DNA of 64,000 nt from Diplonema japonicum (Eukaryota > Euglenozoa > Diplonemea > Diplonemida > Diplonemidae), in contig OZ025655.1 of assembly GCA_964019335.1 (NCBI GenBank), positions 796,771 to 860,770 on the forward strand, given 5' to 3'. A program made the translations under genes and the position numbers. Positions 47,610 through 58,800 of this stretch are shown one piece after another. The notes under the pieces were generated by a model that saw only the letters and a list, made by a program, of their open reading frames with translations, was not told the origin of the DNA and searched no databases. Position 1 is the stretch's first letter. Each line of letters starts with the position of its first letter.

Positions 47610-50600
47610 CAGATTGCCATGGGTGAGGGGCCACCAGCCATGCCCCGGCTCCTTGCATCGCCGTCCCGCGGATCCTGGCCTTGTCTTCCTTCCCTGCCTC
47701 CCCCAGGAGGCCTTGCCATGCGCTGTCCTCGAGAATGAGGGACAGGAGCCTCTGCTGAGCTGCCTTCGGGTAGTCCTTCAAGAGCCCCACGCTCATCAGG
47801 GCCGCCTCGCCCGGGACCTTCTCGTTCAGCCACCTGCAGTGCTCCTCCCAGTCTGCCGCGGAATCCCAGTCGTACATGGGGTCGATCTCCTGGGGGATGT
47901 TCCGCGTCGCCACCAGGGATGCGATGTTCGCCACTCTCAGGTGCCCCTGGCAGCTCCTCAGGCCCAGCCCTCCCCTCCTTACTGCTAGGCTTGCTTGTTT
48001 CCACTGGTGCCCCTCCAGCTCCCCTCCCGCCAGGCACCCCATCGTCGATCTGACCAACTCGTCGAACCTCTGCATGGCGTCCCCAACATGGGTCTCAGGG
48101 ATGGTCCGCATGAAGTGCACCATCTTGCCGAAAGACTGGCAGCTGCGAAGGAGGGTGTACCCCGACTGTGCCCGCATCTTCGACTGCATCCGGAAGGTCT
48201 CCGCCAGCCTGTCGATCTTCCTGTGGGGGAAGGCGGTCGTGTACTCCGGTGTGCCGATCGGTGCCCCTAGCAGCTCGAAGTTGCCGGCGCGGGACACTTT
48301 GTCCTTTCTGAAGCCCTTGAAGCCCCACTCGGCTGGGTCGTTGGGCTTCTCCCCGCGTACCCAGATGAGTTCGCATTTCGCCGGCTTCACTGACAGGTGA
48401 ACATCTGCGCTCAACTCCGTCAGGATGTCCACCGCCTTCCTCACTTGCTCCACCTCGCCCGCGAAGACCCCATCGTCCAGGTAAAACTGACAGATGTCCA
48501 AGTCCGTCTGTTCCTTGACCTTTTCAATGATGGGTTGGAGGGCGAGGGAGAAGAAGAGGGGTCCCAGAGGATCCCCTTGCTGCACACCCTCCTTCGACTG
48601 CAGGACCTTCCCATCCCTGTACAGCAGGTTCGTGGGATTCTTGTAACAAAGTTGCGCCCATTTTTCCGCCCCAGCAGCCTTCGCCCTCACTTGTCGCAAG
48701 ATCCCGTGCCTGCTCATAGAATTGAAGGCGTTCGTGTAGTCCACCTTCACGATTACCCTGTTTCCCTCTCCCTGTTCCCTCTCCCTCTTCACGTATTGCC
48801 TAAAGGTGTGCACAGCCGCTTCCATGCCCGCCGGCACCGCCACCCCCAGTTGACCACCTTTCCTCAAGTACTCCGTGGCAACTGCAGGGGCTATTTTCAT
48901 GACCGCGATTGGGTGAACTCCCTTGTCCGGCTTCTTCAGCGGAGTAAGTGGACCGCCTGCTAGGAACGGGACGACGTCACTCGGGACCCCCCCCTGGACC
49001 ATCACATTGCACGTCCTTGTCAGCGACTCTGTGATCCCTTTCGCCTTCGCCCTGCCCTCCACAGCTGCCCGGAGATGTTCCACGCTGAGGCCCGAAGGGC
49101 CCGCCGACTTCCCCTTGCCCAGGTCCTGCAGGGTGCGGACACACCCCAGGGGTGTAAGCACTTCCGCCTCTTCCGGCCCCCCCAGGTCCAGCAGGCTCGG
49201 GTCATGCATTGGTCTCGGGTGTAGCGCCTCGAGTTTCCTCTCTGTGTCCTTGTTGTCGTCCGCTAGCCCTACCGCCGTCAAGGCCGCATTCGCCTGGGAG
49301 AATCTCATCTCCCTGGTCAGCGTCTCCGCTCTGCTCAGGCGTGTCTCCTCCGTCGGCTCCTTCGGAGGTTCATACTTAGGCTTCGGCAGGTCCTCCCACA
49401 GCTCCTTGTGTTCTCCCCTCAGCCACTGTGCGAGCTTGTTCTTGTTGTTCTTCTCGTTGGTCTTCCTCCTATCCTTCCCACCCTTGCGCTTCGAGAGGCA
49501 CACCTTGGGGAGCATCATGAGCATGACCCAGGACTCGTAGGTCTTCTCTTCCACTACCCTGTCCATGCATTGTTTGGGTGCCACACTCCAGTCCCTCCTC
49601 AGGCTGTCTGGGGCCCACTTCAGCACCCTTACTTTTGCCGACATCACTTCATCCAGGGAGGGGGGCTCCGACCTGTGCGGCGCCGCGCATCTCTCGGTGG
49701 GGGCGAACTCTCCCATCTCCTTCAGGCACTCCTCGTGCGCACCCTTCTCCGTGCTCGCCAGTCTCCCACAGACACACGGGCGCAGGCCTATGCCCCGCAG
49801 ATCCGCCTGTGATACCTCCGACTCCATCAGGTGATCGTTCAGGTGCTCCGTCAGGGTCGCGAACGACATGAAGGCCCTCCCCTTCATCCTTAGCGACCTC
49901 TCGCACCCATACACGGGGCAGTACAGGTCTGTCTTTGACTTCAACGGGGCGGCTTCCTCCGCTCTTCCGACCCCCGGGTCCACTCTTTTCTCTACTGGAT
50001 CCGATACCTTCATGAAGTCTTCGCTAGGTGCCGCTGCGGGTTGCACCCCTGGCGCCTGTGACCTCACGCTGTAGGCCCACCCTCTCATCCTTTCCATCTG
50101 TTGTGTGTCTGCCTCCACCGGGTCATAGTGCTCGCCGTTGAAGCCCATGATGATGTGCGACCCTGCCGTCCCCAGGTCCACACCCTCTGCCGCTATCTCC
50201 AGCACCGACCACTCGCCTCCCACCACCACTAGGATAGGCCCCTGCCAAAGATCCGAGGCCGCCACCAGACATACGTGGTCTCCCCACGACTTGTCCTTGC
50301 TCATCTCCCTGATGTATTCCTCCAGGCCCTGGCTGCCCTCCTCCATGAAAGGCGAGTACTTCCCAGCCTCGGCCCGCATGTGCTCCATCACTTCTGCCCT
50401 CACCTCTGCGTGCCTCTGTTCATCTCGGTGGAGGAAGTGGGCGATGGCTCGGAACATACAGTTCCCGTCTCCTGCCACTGGGACCAGTCTCGCGCCCGTG
50501 AACGATATGAGTGCATCCATTGTTGCTCTTCCGTCACCCTGGGGGCCTGGCTTGGCCTGCTGGGGCTTCTTCTTCTTCGACTTGGTTTTCCCGGCACCCG

Positions 50601-51726
50601 CCTGGTTCGAGCATTCCGGACACTTTTTGCTGCTAGCCGCGCATATTCCCGGGCAGCTCTTGCATATTCCAAAACCCATCTCCACTACCTGCTCCGCCGT
50701 GATGCCGTCTTGCTTCCGCCAGTGACCAGCGACATGGTACCGGAGTCCCCCCTTGGTCTTTGCCTTGAAGTTGCAGCTTTTGCACTCGAATGCTGCCCCT
50801 CCTCTCAAGGCACTCCCTGGGAGGGCGACACTGCGTCTCGAGCATGGGGGGGGCTCGGCGGTTGCTTTCAGCCCCTGGTGGAAGGGGAGGGGAAGGGACT
50901 GGGGAAACGGAGGAGGAGGGGGTAGTGGAGACGAGGGGGGGAAGTGAGGGTTAGAAGAGCTCCTGCCCCCAGCCTTGAATGAAGGTCTGCCAGGCCTTCT
51001 ACCCACCCACCTTCTCCTCGTTCTCCTCGTGGGGCGCGACCCTTCCCCTTGTGCACTTGAGTGGCCACCAAGGTCTGGGGCAGGGGCGAGGGTGACAAGG
51101 CAGCATAGAAGGTGGAACAGAATGGGGGGGGCAACCCTCCACCCACCGCTCTCCACTTCCCTTTCCGCCTGCCTTTCCTCCAACCTCCTGCGCCTCGTTC
51201 TTGCTTCCCTCCTGCCTGCGTTCTTCGCTTCCCTTCTTGCTCTCTTCCTCTCCTGCCTCCCTGCCTCTTCCCTGTCGGCCTCTGCTTCCCTGGCCGCCTG
51301 CCTCCTCCGCCTCCTCGCCTCCAGAGCAGCCTCCGTCCTCCTCCTCTTCCTCTCCTTCTTCTTCGGGGCTGCCTCCTTCTTCCTCCCAGTTCGCACACCC
51401 CTGCGCCTTTCCCTGGGTGGGTTCCACCGGGTCGCCCTGCCAGCCGTTTTCACCGTGTTTCCTCCCACTATTCCTTGGAGTGGGGGCAGGGCGTGCGTGG
51501 ACGGTGGGCGCGGTCCCTCTTGGGGTCTCCCCAAAGTCCTGAGGTAGACCTTATTCCCCATATGCACGTCTACATAGGGGGGAAGGGGTGCCTTCGCTGG
51601 GGCAGGTGCGGGTCGGGTGTGTGGCCTAGGGGCAGGGTCCCGGTGGCTCTCAGGGGGGATGGGTATGTCTCCTACAGGGGGTGGGGGTGGAGTTATTAGT
51701 GGGGGGGGGCTGGTGGGGGGCTGCAC
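47599..51726 (-). pseudogene. Zinc finger-OTU-RT part of left element (damaged)
   Basis: 1375 codons. A Pro-rich and highly basic region comes first, then a C2H2 finger (CKSCNFKAKTKGGLRYHVAGH) and a CxxC pair set (CKSC...CPEC). The OTU protease follows with an intact Cys box (GDGNCMFRAIA), WGDHVCLVAASDLW and the His in GEHYDPV. Next are a C-x4-C/H-x3-H finger (CPVYGC...HLNDH) and the RT with motif A DYTNAFN, motif B QQGDPLGPLFFSLALQP and motif C YLDD (near 48475). Compared with the right element, about 16 residues after GVHPIAV (near 48890) are missing and replaced. This conserved stretch precedes the RT core, so the RT is probably dead. The frame fails near 47.62 kb. Confidence 0.85.
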
Positions 51727-52410
51727 ATGAGTGGGCTTGTCCTTTTCGGGGGAGGAGGGTGGGTTTGGTAGTGGGGGGGGTTGGTGGGGGGCTGTACAGG
51801 GGTAGGGAGGGGGCTGGTCTCACGCGGGTCCTCCGGATGGCAGGGGGTTGGGTCGGGGACACATCTGAGGGTGACGGAGACCCTCCGGCCCTCCATCGCT
51901 CCTGCCGGGATGGTGTGTGTCCACCCGTGCCTCGCTTCCCCCTCCAGCACCGCCCACGACCTGGGGGGGACGTGGAAGCGTGCTTCCTTCCCACCCTTTT
52001 GGAACACCATTTTCGTTGGTGTTCCGAACGAGAGGATCAGCATGATCCCCCCCAGCACCCGGTCGTCGGTGTGCTCTGCGATCCCCACCCCAGGCTGGTA
52101 GCTATTAACCAGCACCTGGTTGGGGACCCCCTCCAGCCCCGCCTCCTCCCACGCCCTCTTCACCCAGGGCACAACCCCCTCGGGGATGCCCCTGGTGGGC
52201 CTCACCACCCCCCTCTTCCTCCACTCCCAACCCCACTGCTGCACCCTTCGACCGGTGCCACAGTGGACGAGCTCCTCTCCCTCTTGGGTGAGGAGCTCCA
52301 CCGGGAGCTGGGGGGGGAACGGCCCTGTCCGCATTCCCCCCGGCCTTTCCCCCTTCTCGAGCCACCAGGGGGCGCCCTTCCTGCCGTCCTTCCTTTCCCC
52401 GTTTTTTCCC

Positions 52411-52412
<2 letters not shown>
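51696..52412 (-). CDS. AlkB-like 2-oxoglutarate/Fe(II) dioxygenase domain of left element
   Basis: 238 codons. After ~60 basic residues comes an AlkB-type core: VLVNSYQPGVGIAEHTDD (nucleotide-recognition lid remnant and the HxD iron ligands), then MLILSFGTPTKMVF, WAVLEGEARHGWTHTIP (second His ligand) and RRVSVTLR. The last part is the R-x5-R pair that holds 2-oxoglutarate in E. coli AlkB (Arg204/Arg210). All five catalytic positions are therefore present. AlkB enzymes remove alkyl groups from DNA or RNA bases; the substrate here is unknown. The frame ends in a Pro-rich tail just as the next domain opens in another frame at a 10-G run (plus strand ~51702-51711). Confidence 0.82.
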
Positions 52413-52443
<31 letters not shown>

Positions 52444-52817
52444 AAATGAAAAGAGAGAAAAGAGAAGAAAGAAGTTTTCTAAGTTTATTTCTTGTGGATT
52501 TCTATGTAGAAACAAATAACAACAAAAACAAAAACAACAACAAAAAAAAAGAAAAGAAAAAGGAAAATACAGGGGTTTCTAGGTGACTTTTTTTTTTTTT
52601 TCAGATGAACACAAACAACAAAACCAACGATTCTAAAGCTACAGTTTCTGTACTTTATTGTTTCTGTACTTTATTGGTCGTCTGTGTTTTTGTTGGTGCC
52701 TGCTGCGTCCGCTCGGTGTCCGTTCGTCGTCGTCTGGGGGGGTTGTTTCGGCCCGGCCTGCCTGCCGTTTAGCAAAGGATCCCCTCCCCCCTCAACACAA
52801 AAAAAAAAAAAATAAAA
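52413..52817. other. Spacer between the two divergent elements
   Basis: About 400 bp between the two 5' ends. It contains an A28 run (52416-52443), AAC/AAAAC repeats, a T13 run, and TTTCTGTACTTTATTG repeated twice in tandem (near 52645-52675). A further A run lies directly before the right element's ATG. It should hold the 5' UTRs or promoters of one or both elements; no motif is recognisable. Confidence 0.4.
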
Positions 52818-55800
52818 ATGGACCCTAGACGAAACGTCGTCGGAGACCGCCGCCCGCAGGAGGAACGCCTACGAGAGACGCCGACCAAGCCGACCACCCG
52901 ACCAGACCGAAATCTGGCCGGGCAGTATGACCCCTCCCCTCCCCTTAGATCCCCTCTAGATGTCGTAAAAAATAATAAAAAACATAAAAAAATAGAACCA
53001 CCCGCAGCCAGCGCGCCCGCTCCTGATTCCGCAGCCACCACCGCCACCCGCCTGAAGACTGAGAGGGGGGAAAAAAAGAAAGAAGGAGGGTGGGTGCTCA
53101 CGGGAGGGGACCACCCCCCGGGCTTAAGAACAGGCCCAGCTCCCACCCACCCAGAGACCTTGCTCTCAGGGGGGTGGGAGTCCATTTCGGGGAACAAAGG
53201 GAGGGAAACCCTCCAATTTGGTTTCAGGTGGGTGGGTGCCCGTGCCAAAGTGCGCCGCACCACCCCGATCCCAGAGGGGGCCAGGGGTTGGGTGGCGGAG
53301 GTGGCCACCGCAGCGGGGCTGGGGATCACCCCAGACCAGGTGCTCGTAAATCGATACGAGCCTGGGTGTGGAATCGCCCACCACACCGACGACGTGAGGT
53401 TGGGACCAGTGGTCCTCATCCTCTCGTACGGTGCAGAGACCATGATGGTCCTGAAGAAGGGGTCCAGGGTATCGAAGTACCTGGTGCCTCCCTTCACCTG
53501 GGCCATTCTGGAGGGTGAGGCCCGCTACGAATGGACCCACCACATCCCTGAAGGGTGTTCTTCGGGCTCCAGGGTGTCGATCACCCTGTGGACGGTTGGC
53601 TGCCCCGTGCCCCTCCCCTCCCCCTCTGTGTCCTCTGTGGAGGAAATAGAAAAAAAAAAAACTGTGTTTGTGGGGAGAAGGAAAGAGAGTGCGAAGGAGG
53701 TGTCCCCGAGAGAGGGAGGCGCCCCTTCCCCCCCTTCCTCCGCTTCTTCTTGTTCTTCTTTCTCTTGTTTATCTGTCCCCCCTCTTGTAAACTCCCCCCT
53801 TGTAAACCCCCCCATTGTAGATTCCCCCCCCTTTGTTTCTTCCCAGGGGGAGGACAAGAAAAAAATAGGTAAGGGTGCACTCCCGAGAGAGGGTAGCGCC
53901 CCTTCCTCTGCTTCTTCTATCTCTGGATTATCTGTCTCCCCTCTTGTAAACTCCCCTTCCTCCGCTTCTTCTTTTTCTTCTTTCTCTTGTTTATCTGTCC
54001 CCCCTCTTGTAAATTCCCCCCTTGTAAACCCCCCCCTTGTAGATCCCCCCCCCTTTGTTCCCTCCCAGGAGGAGGATAAGAAAAAAAAAAAAGGGAAGGG
54101 TGCACTCCCGAGAGAGGGTAGTGCCCCTTCCTCTGCTTCTTCTATTTATGGTTTATCTGTCCCCCCTCTTGTAAATCCCCCCCTTGCAAACCCCCCCCAA
54201 GTGGATTCCCCCCCCTTTGTTTCCTCCCAGAAGGAGGATAAGAAGAAAAAAGAGAAGGGTGCTCTCCCTAGAGAGGTTAGCGCCCCTTCGGCCCCCCCAT
54301 TGTCACCCCCCCTTTACACCCGGATCCGAATGGGTCCGGGACTTTTTTTGAGGGTGGAAAATAAACAAAAAAACACACCCACACTCACTAACAGGAGGGG
54401 GGTCCTGGCCCCCGTTTCCACCACCCTCCAGGGGGTGGTGGGGGCGGTGGCCCAGGAGGAAAGATGGAAGCCGGAGCGCGCCCCGCAGGGGAGGAATGGA
54501 GGGGGAGTACCCTGGTTGGCCCCGGGACCCCGGAAGACGAGGCAGACGGTGACGAAGGGCCGGAGGAGGAGACACCGTAGCGAGGCCACCCTCCAAAGGC
54601 GCCACGAGGAGAGGGCCCAGGCCAGGGAGAAGGCTAGGGAAATCGCTGACAGGGAGCGGAGGAGGCTGCACCGCCAGAGAAGGGTCGAGAAGAGGAGGGA
54701 AAGGGAAGCCTGCAAGAAGAAGGGGTGCGGTCCCGCCCCTCCAGCTGTTGCAGCCCGGCTCATCGGGATAGCGGAAGCGGAGGAGAGGGCTGCGATGGCC
54801 AGGAGGGCCATCAGGTCGAGGGCCGGGAAACACCTTGCGAGGAAGAGGTGGGTGGCCAGGAGACGTTGGGGGCCCTATACCAGGGTGGTCTATCGGAGCC
54901 CCGTGCCCCCCCTCCCCTTAGAAGCCTCCTCGCTCAAAGGCGGAGCAACGCTTTCCCAACCCCCACCCCCGCCTCCGCCCCCAGGCGCAGCCGGAGGCCC
55001 CCCCGCCACCAGTAGGAGCACGGCCGGGGCTTCCCAAAGGACCGACGGAGTGTGGGAGTGCCTGCTGTGTGAGAAGGGTAAGAAAGAGCACTCGTCGAAG
55101 GCGGGCTTGCAGTACCACCTGTCGAAGACCCACGCCGGAGAGCTCACGCCAGAGAACGCGAAGGCGATGGGTTTCGCGATCTGCGGAGGGTGCAGCGTGC
55201 TGTTCACGGCGGGGAACAAGGAGTGGTGCGTGAATTGCCAGCCCAAGCCCGAGAAGGAGCCCTCCCGCCTCGTCCGTGGGATATCGGGCTCGTCTGTCAC
55301 CAGGGAGTCGATCCTGCACGAGGTGGGTGCCAAGGAGGAGGATGCTGGGGGCGGAGGGGATTGCTTGTTCCGCTCTCTGGCGGTGGTGCTGCTGGGGGAG
55401 AAGGAACGACACGGAGAGGTGAGGAGTCGGGTGGTCAACCACATAAGGGACAACAGGGGCAGGTTCGAGAGCTTTGTGGATCCAATCGGTTTTGAGGCCT
55501 ACATCCACTACATGGCAAAGCAAGGGGAGTGGGGGGACCACCTTTGTCTGCAGGCGGCGGTGGAGGTCTGGCAAAAGACGGTCGTGGTCGTGACCGGGGG
55601 TGACGCCCAGGTCTTGAAGCTCGGGGAGGCAAGGGAACCGGAGGATACGGTGGTGCTTGGCTTCACGGGATCCCACTACAGGCCTGTGTTGGTCTTGGAG
55701 GGCGGAAAGTCCACCCTGGTGGATTGGGCGGTGGAGGCGAGGCTAGCCCCCTCGGGGACCAGGCCCACCATCCTGGACCTCGCCCACCTCCTGATGCCGG

Positions 55801-58800
55801 AGTCCTCCATCAGGCCCAACGGACACCACATGAAGGATGCCCCACGACTGGACAGCAAGGTCAGGAGTTTCCAGTGCCCGGTGAGGGGGTGCGAGAGGTC
55901 GTCCCACATGGGAGGCCCGGCGATCTTGGGGTGGGAACTGCTGAAGTCCCACTTGAACGACCACCTGCTGGACGAGGAGGTACTCCCGCAGGAGCTGAAG
56001 AAGTTTGGCCTCAAGACCTGCGTGTGTGGGTCGGTGGTGGGCGAACAGGAGGCGGCTCACGTCAGGTGCATCGCCAGGTACAGCGCTCCTGGGGGTCCCG
56101 TGGATGTGAAGGCGGCCCCTAGCCGGGACGCACTTCCTTCTCTGGAGGAGGTGGCCACCCGGAAAGTGGGCCTCATGAAGCACATCCCCGTCCCGCTCCA
56201 AGGGTTGTGGAGTCTGGCGCTGAAGACGGCACTGGTGAGGGTGAAGCAGGAGAACTCCTACCTGTCGTGGGTGCTGCTCCTGATGCTTCCGAAGGCTTGC
56301 CTGGGCAGACGCAGGGGTGGAAAGGCACGTCGGAAGTCCGGGGAGAGCAGCGCCAAGCAGAAGTTGGAGGCCTGGATCAGAGGGGAGTACCAGCAGGTGT
56401 GGAACGGAGTCCCCCTATCGGAGAAGAGAGTCTCGAAGGATCCAGACGACGAATCCAGGCTGAAGAGAGGGGAGACGCTGTGCAGGGATGGGCGCTTCTC
56501 CAGAGCCAACGCAGCGCTAACTGCGGGAGGGTTGGCGGAGGACTCCACCGAGACCTTCGAGAAGCTCCTGGGCCTCCACCCTGAGGCATCGGTTGACCCC
56601 TCGGGGCTAGAACTGAATCCGGCTGACTCCTTCGAGGACGTCACGGCCGTCGACGTTCTGAGCATGGTCCGGGACTTTGACAAGGGGAAAGCGGCTGGGC
56701 CGACTGGGTTGAGCGCCCAACACCTGAAGGACGGGGTGGACGGCGTGGTGACGGAAGTAGGGGCCCTGGCGGCTCTCACCGAGGTGTGCAATATCATGGC
56801 CAGAGGTCAGACTCCGGCTGAGGTGGCACCGGTGCTACTAGGGGCGAGCTTGATTCCGCTGCGGAAACCGGACAGGGGAGTCCGTCCGATCGCCGTAGGA
56901 GAGAGCCTGAGACGACTTGTAGGGAAGGCAATCCTTGACAAGGAAGGGGCGGAAGTGGCCAAGTCCTACCTGAGGAAGGGGGGCCAGATCGGGGTGGCGG
57001 TCCCCGCGGGGATGGAGGCGGCTGTCCACGCGACAAGGCAGTACGTGGAGAAGGCGAAACAGGACGACGTATCCCGAGTGGCGATCAAGATAGACTACGC
57101 AAACGCCTTCAACACAATCAGCAGGTACGAGATGCTAAAGGAGGCGTGCGCGAAGGTTCCCAAGGGGTACAAGTGGGCCGAATCTTGCTACAGACACCCA
57201 TCCAAGCTGTTCCACGAGGGGACGGAGCTACTCTCGAGGGAGGGGGTCCAGCAGGGCGACCCGGTGGGTCCGTTGCTGTTCTCCCTCGCGCTGCAGCCAG
57301 TACTGGAGAAGATAAGGGCGGATACAAGTCTGGACCTCCAGTTCTTCTACCTCGATGACGGGTTCCTGGCCGGAGAGAGGGGACAGGTGGAGAAGGCCTA
57401 CCGCATCGTGGTAGAGGAGTCGGCGAAGCGAGGCCTGAAGGTGAAGCCGCAGAAGTGCGAGTTGATCTGGGTGTCTGGTGAGAAGCCGACCGACCCAGAA
57501 GAGTGGGGCTTCTCCGGTTTCTCCAAGGAGAAAATGAGCTCGGATGGGAACTTCAAGCTCCTGGGGACCCCCATAGGGGACGCGGAGTACACGAAGGCCT
57601 TCTTGGCAAAGAAGCTCGAGGCCCTGGGCAAGACCTTCGAGATGCAGAAGAAGATGAGGACCCAGTCGGGCTACGCCTTGGTGAAGAACTGCAGCTCGTA
57701 CAGCAAGATGGTCCACCTCATGCGCACGGTACCGCACACGCAGCTAGCGGGCCCCTTGACGGAATTCGACGGCCTGGTGAAGGGGGCGATGGAGCACCTT
57801 CTTGCCCGGGAGCTCGGGGAGAGGGAGTGGAGCCAGGCGAAGCTTGCGACGAGGAGGGGAGGGATGGGCCTTCGCAGCTGCAGCGAACACGCCCTAGTGG
57901 CGAACATGGCCTCGCTGGCGGCGACCCAGGAGCTGGCGTCGGAGATCCTGGGGGGGTACGACTGGGACGCTTCACTGGCGGGTGGCTGGGAGTGGGGGGT
58001 CGAGTGGTTCAACAGCCACCTCGCAGCCGACGATCCTGACAGGCTCTCCGTGGACCTGCTGCGAAACACCCCGAGGCTGTACCCTCAGAGGAAGATGTCG
58101 CAGATCCTCGAGGAGAAGTCCTGGGGTGCGCTGTTCGGGAGCTCCCCGGGTGGTAGGGACAAGGCCAGGTTGAACTCGCTGAAGGTTCACAAAGCAGGGG
58201 CTTGGCTGACGGCGATCACGGGCTTGAATAACGAACTAAAGAACGATGAGTTCAGGACGCTGACCAGCTGGCTCCTTGGCACCGCAGTCGGGTCCGAGGG
58301 GAAGTGCCCGATGTGCGGTGAGGACAACGACGCACTAGGCGACCATGCCATGGTTTGCAAGAGAGGTGCGGTCATGACGAAGAGGCACGACAGGGTGAGG
58401 GACATGTTGGTGAAGCACTGCTACAGCGGCGGGTTGCAAGCGGTGAAGGAGCAACAAGGCCTCCTGGGTGACGGGAGGAAGCCTGCTGACGTTTACCTCC
58501 CGATGGGGGTGGAAGGCGAGGGCCCTCTGGCCATCGACGTGACGGTGGTCCACCCGTGTGCGAGCGCCCACCTGGCGGCGGCAATGGCGGTTCCGGGGGC
58601 GGCTGCGGAGAAACAGGCGGAGTCGAAGCGGGCGAAGTACGCGAGCGACTGCGAGAGAGCCCGGATACGGTTCACCCCCTGTGCTCTGGAGACGTTTGGC
58701 GGGTTCGGGACCGACGCCAGGAGGGTGCTGAAGAGGATCGCGGCGGAGGTGGCGAAGAAGAGGCAGCGGGACGCGACGGAGGTCTATAGGACCATGACAG

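Larger units (their letters stand above)
45605..52412 (-). mobile_element. Left R2/NeSL-type non-LTR retrotransposon encoding AlkB, OTU, RT and RLE (degenerate)
   Basis: Minus-strand element with its 5' side near 52.4 kb. Its 3' end is marked by an A-tract on the minus strand (45619-45643 read as T on the plus strand) about 35 nt after the last stop codon. The domain order is AlkB dioxygenase, Pro-rich linker, zinc fingers, OTU protease, zinc finger, RT, CCHC, restriction-like endonuclease and acidic tail. The protein is spread over three frames, with switches near 51.70 kb and 47.62 kb, and the RT lacks a conserved block. Protein similarity to the right-hand element is clear but moderate, so they are separate families or old relatives. 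I found no long terminal repeats and no target-site duplication. Confidence 0.88.

Noticed and set aside
46217-51699. Many plus-strand frames of 100-300 codons in the left element
   Set aside because: They are GC-rich shadows opposite the retroelement coding strand; none shows a domain, while the minus strand carries all motifs.
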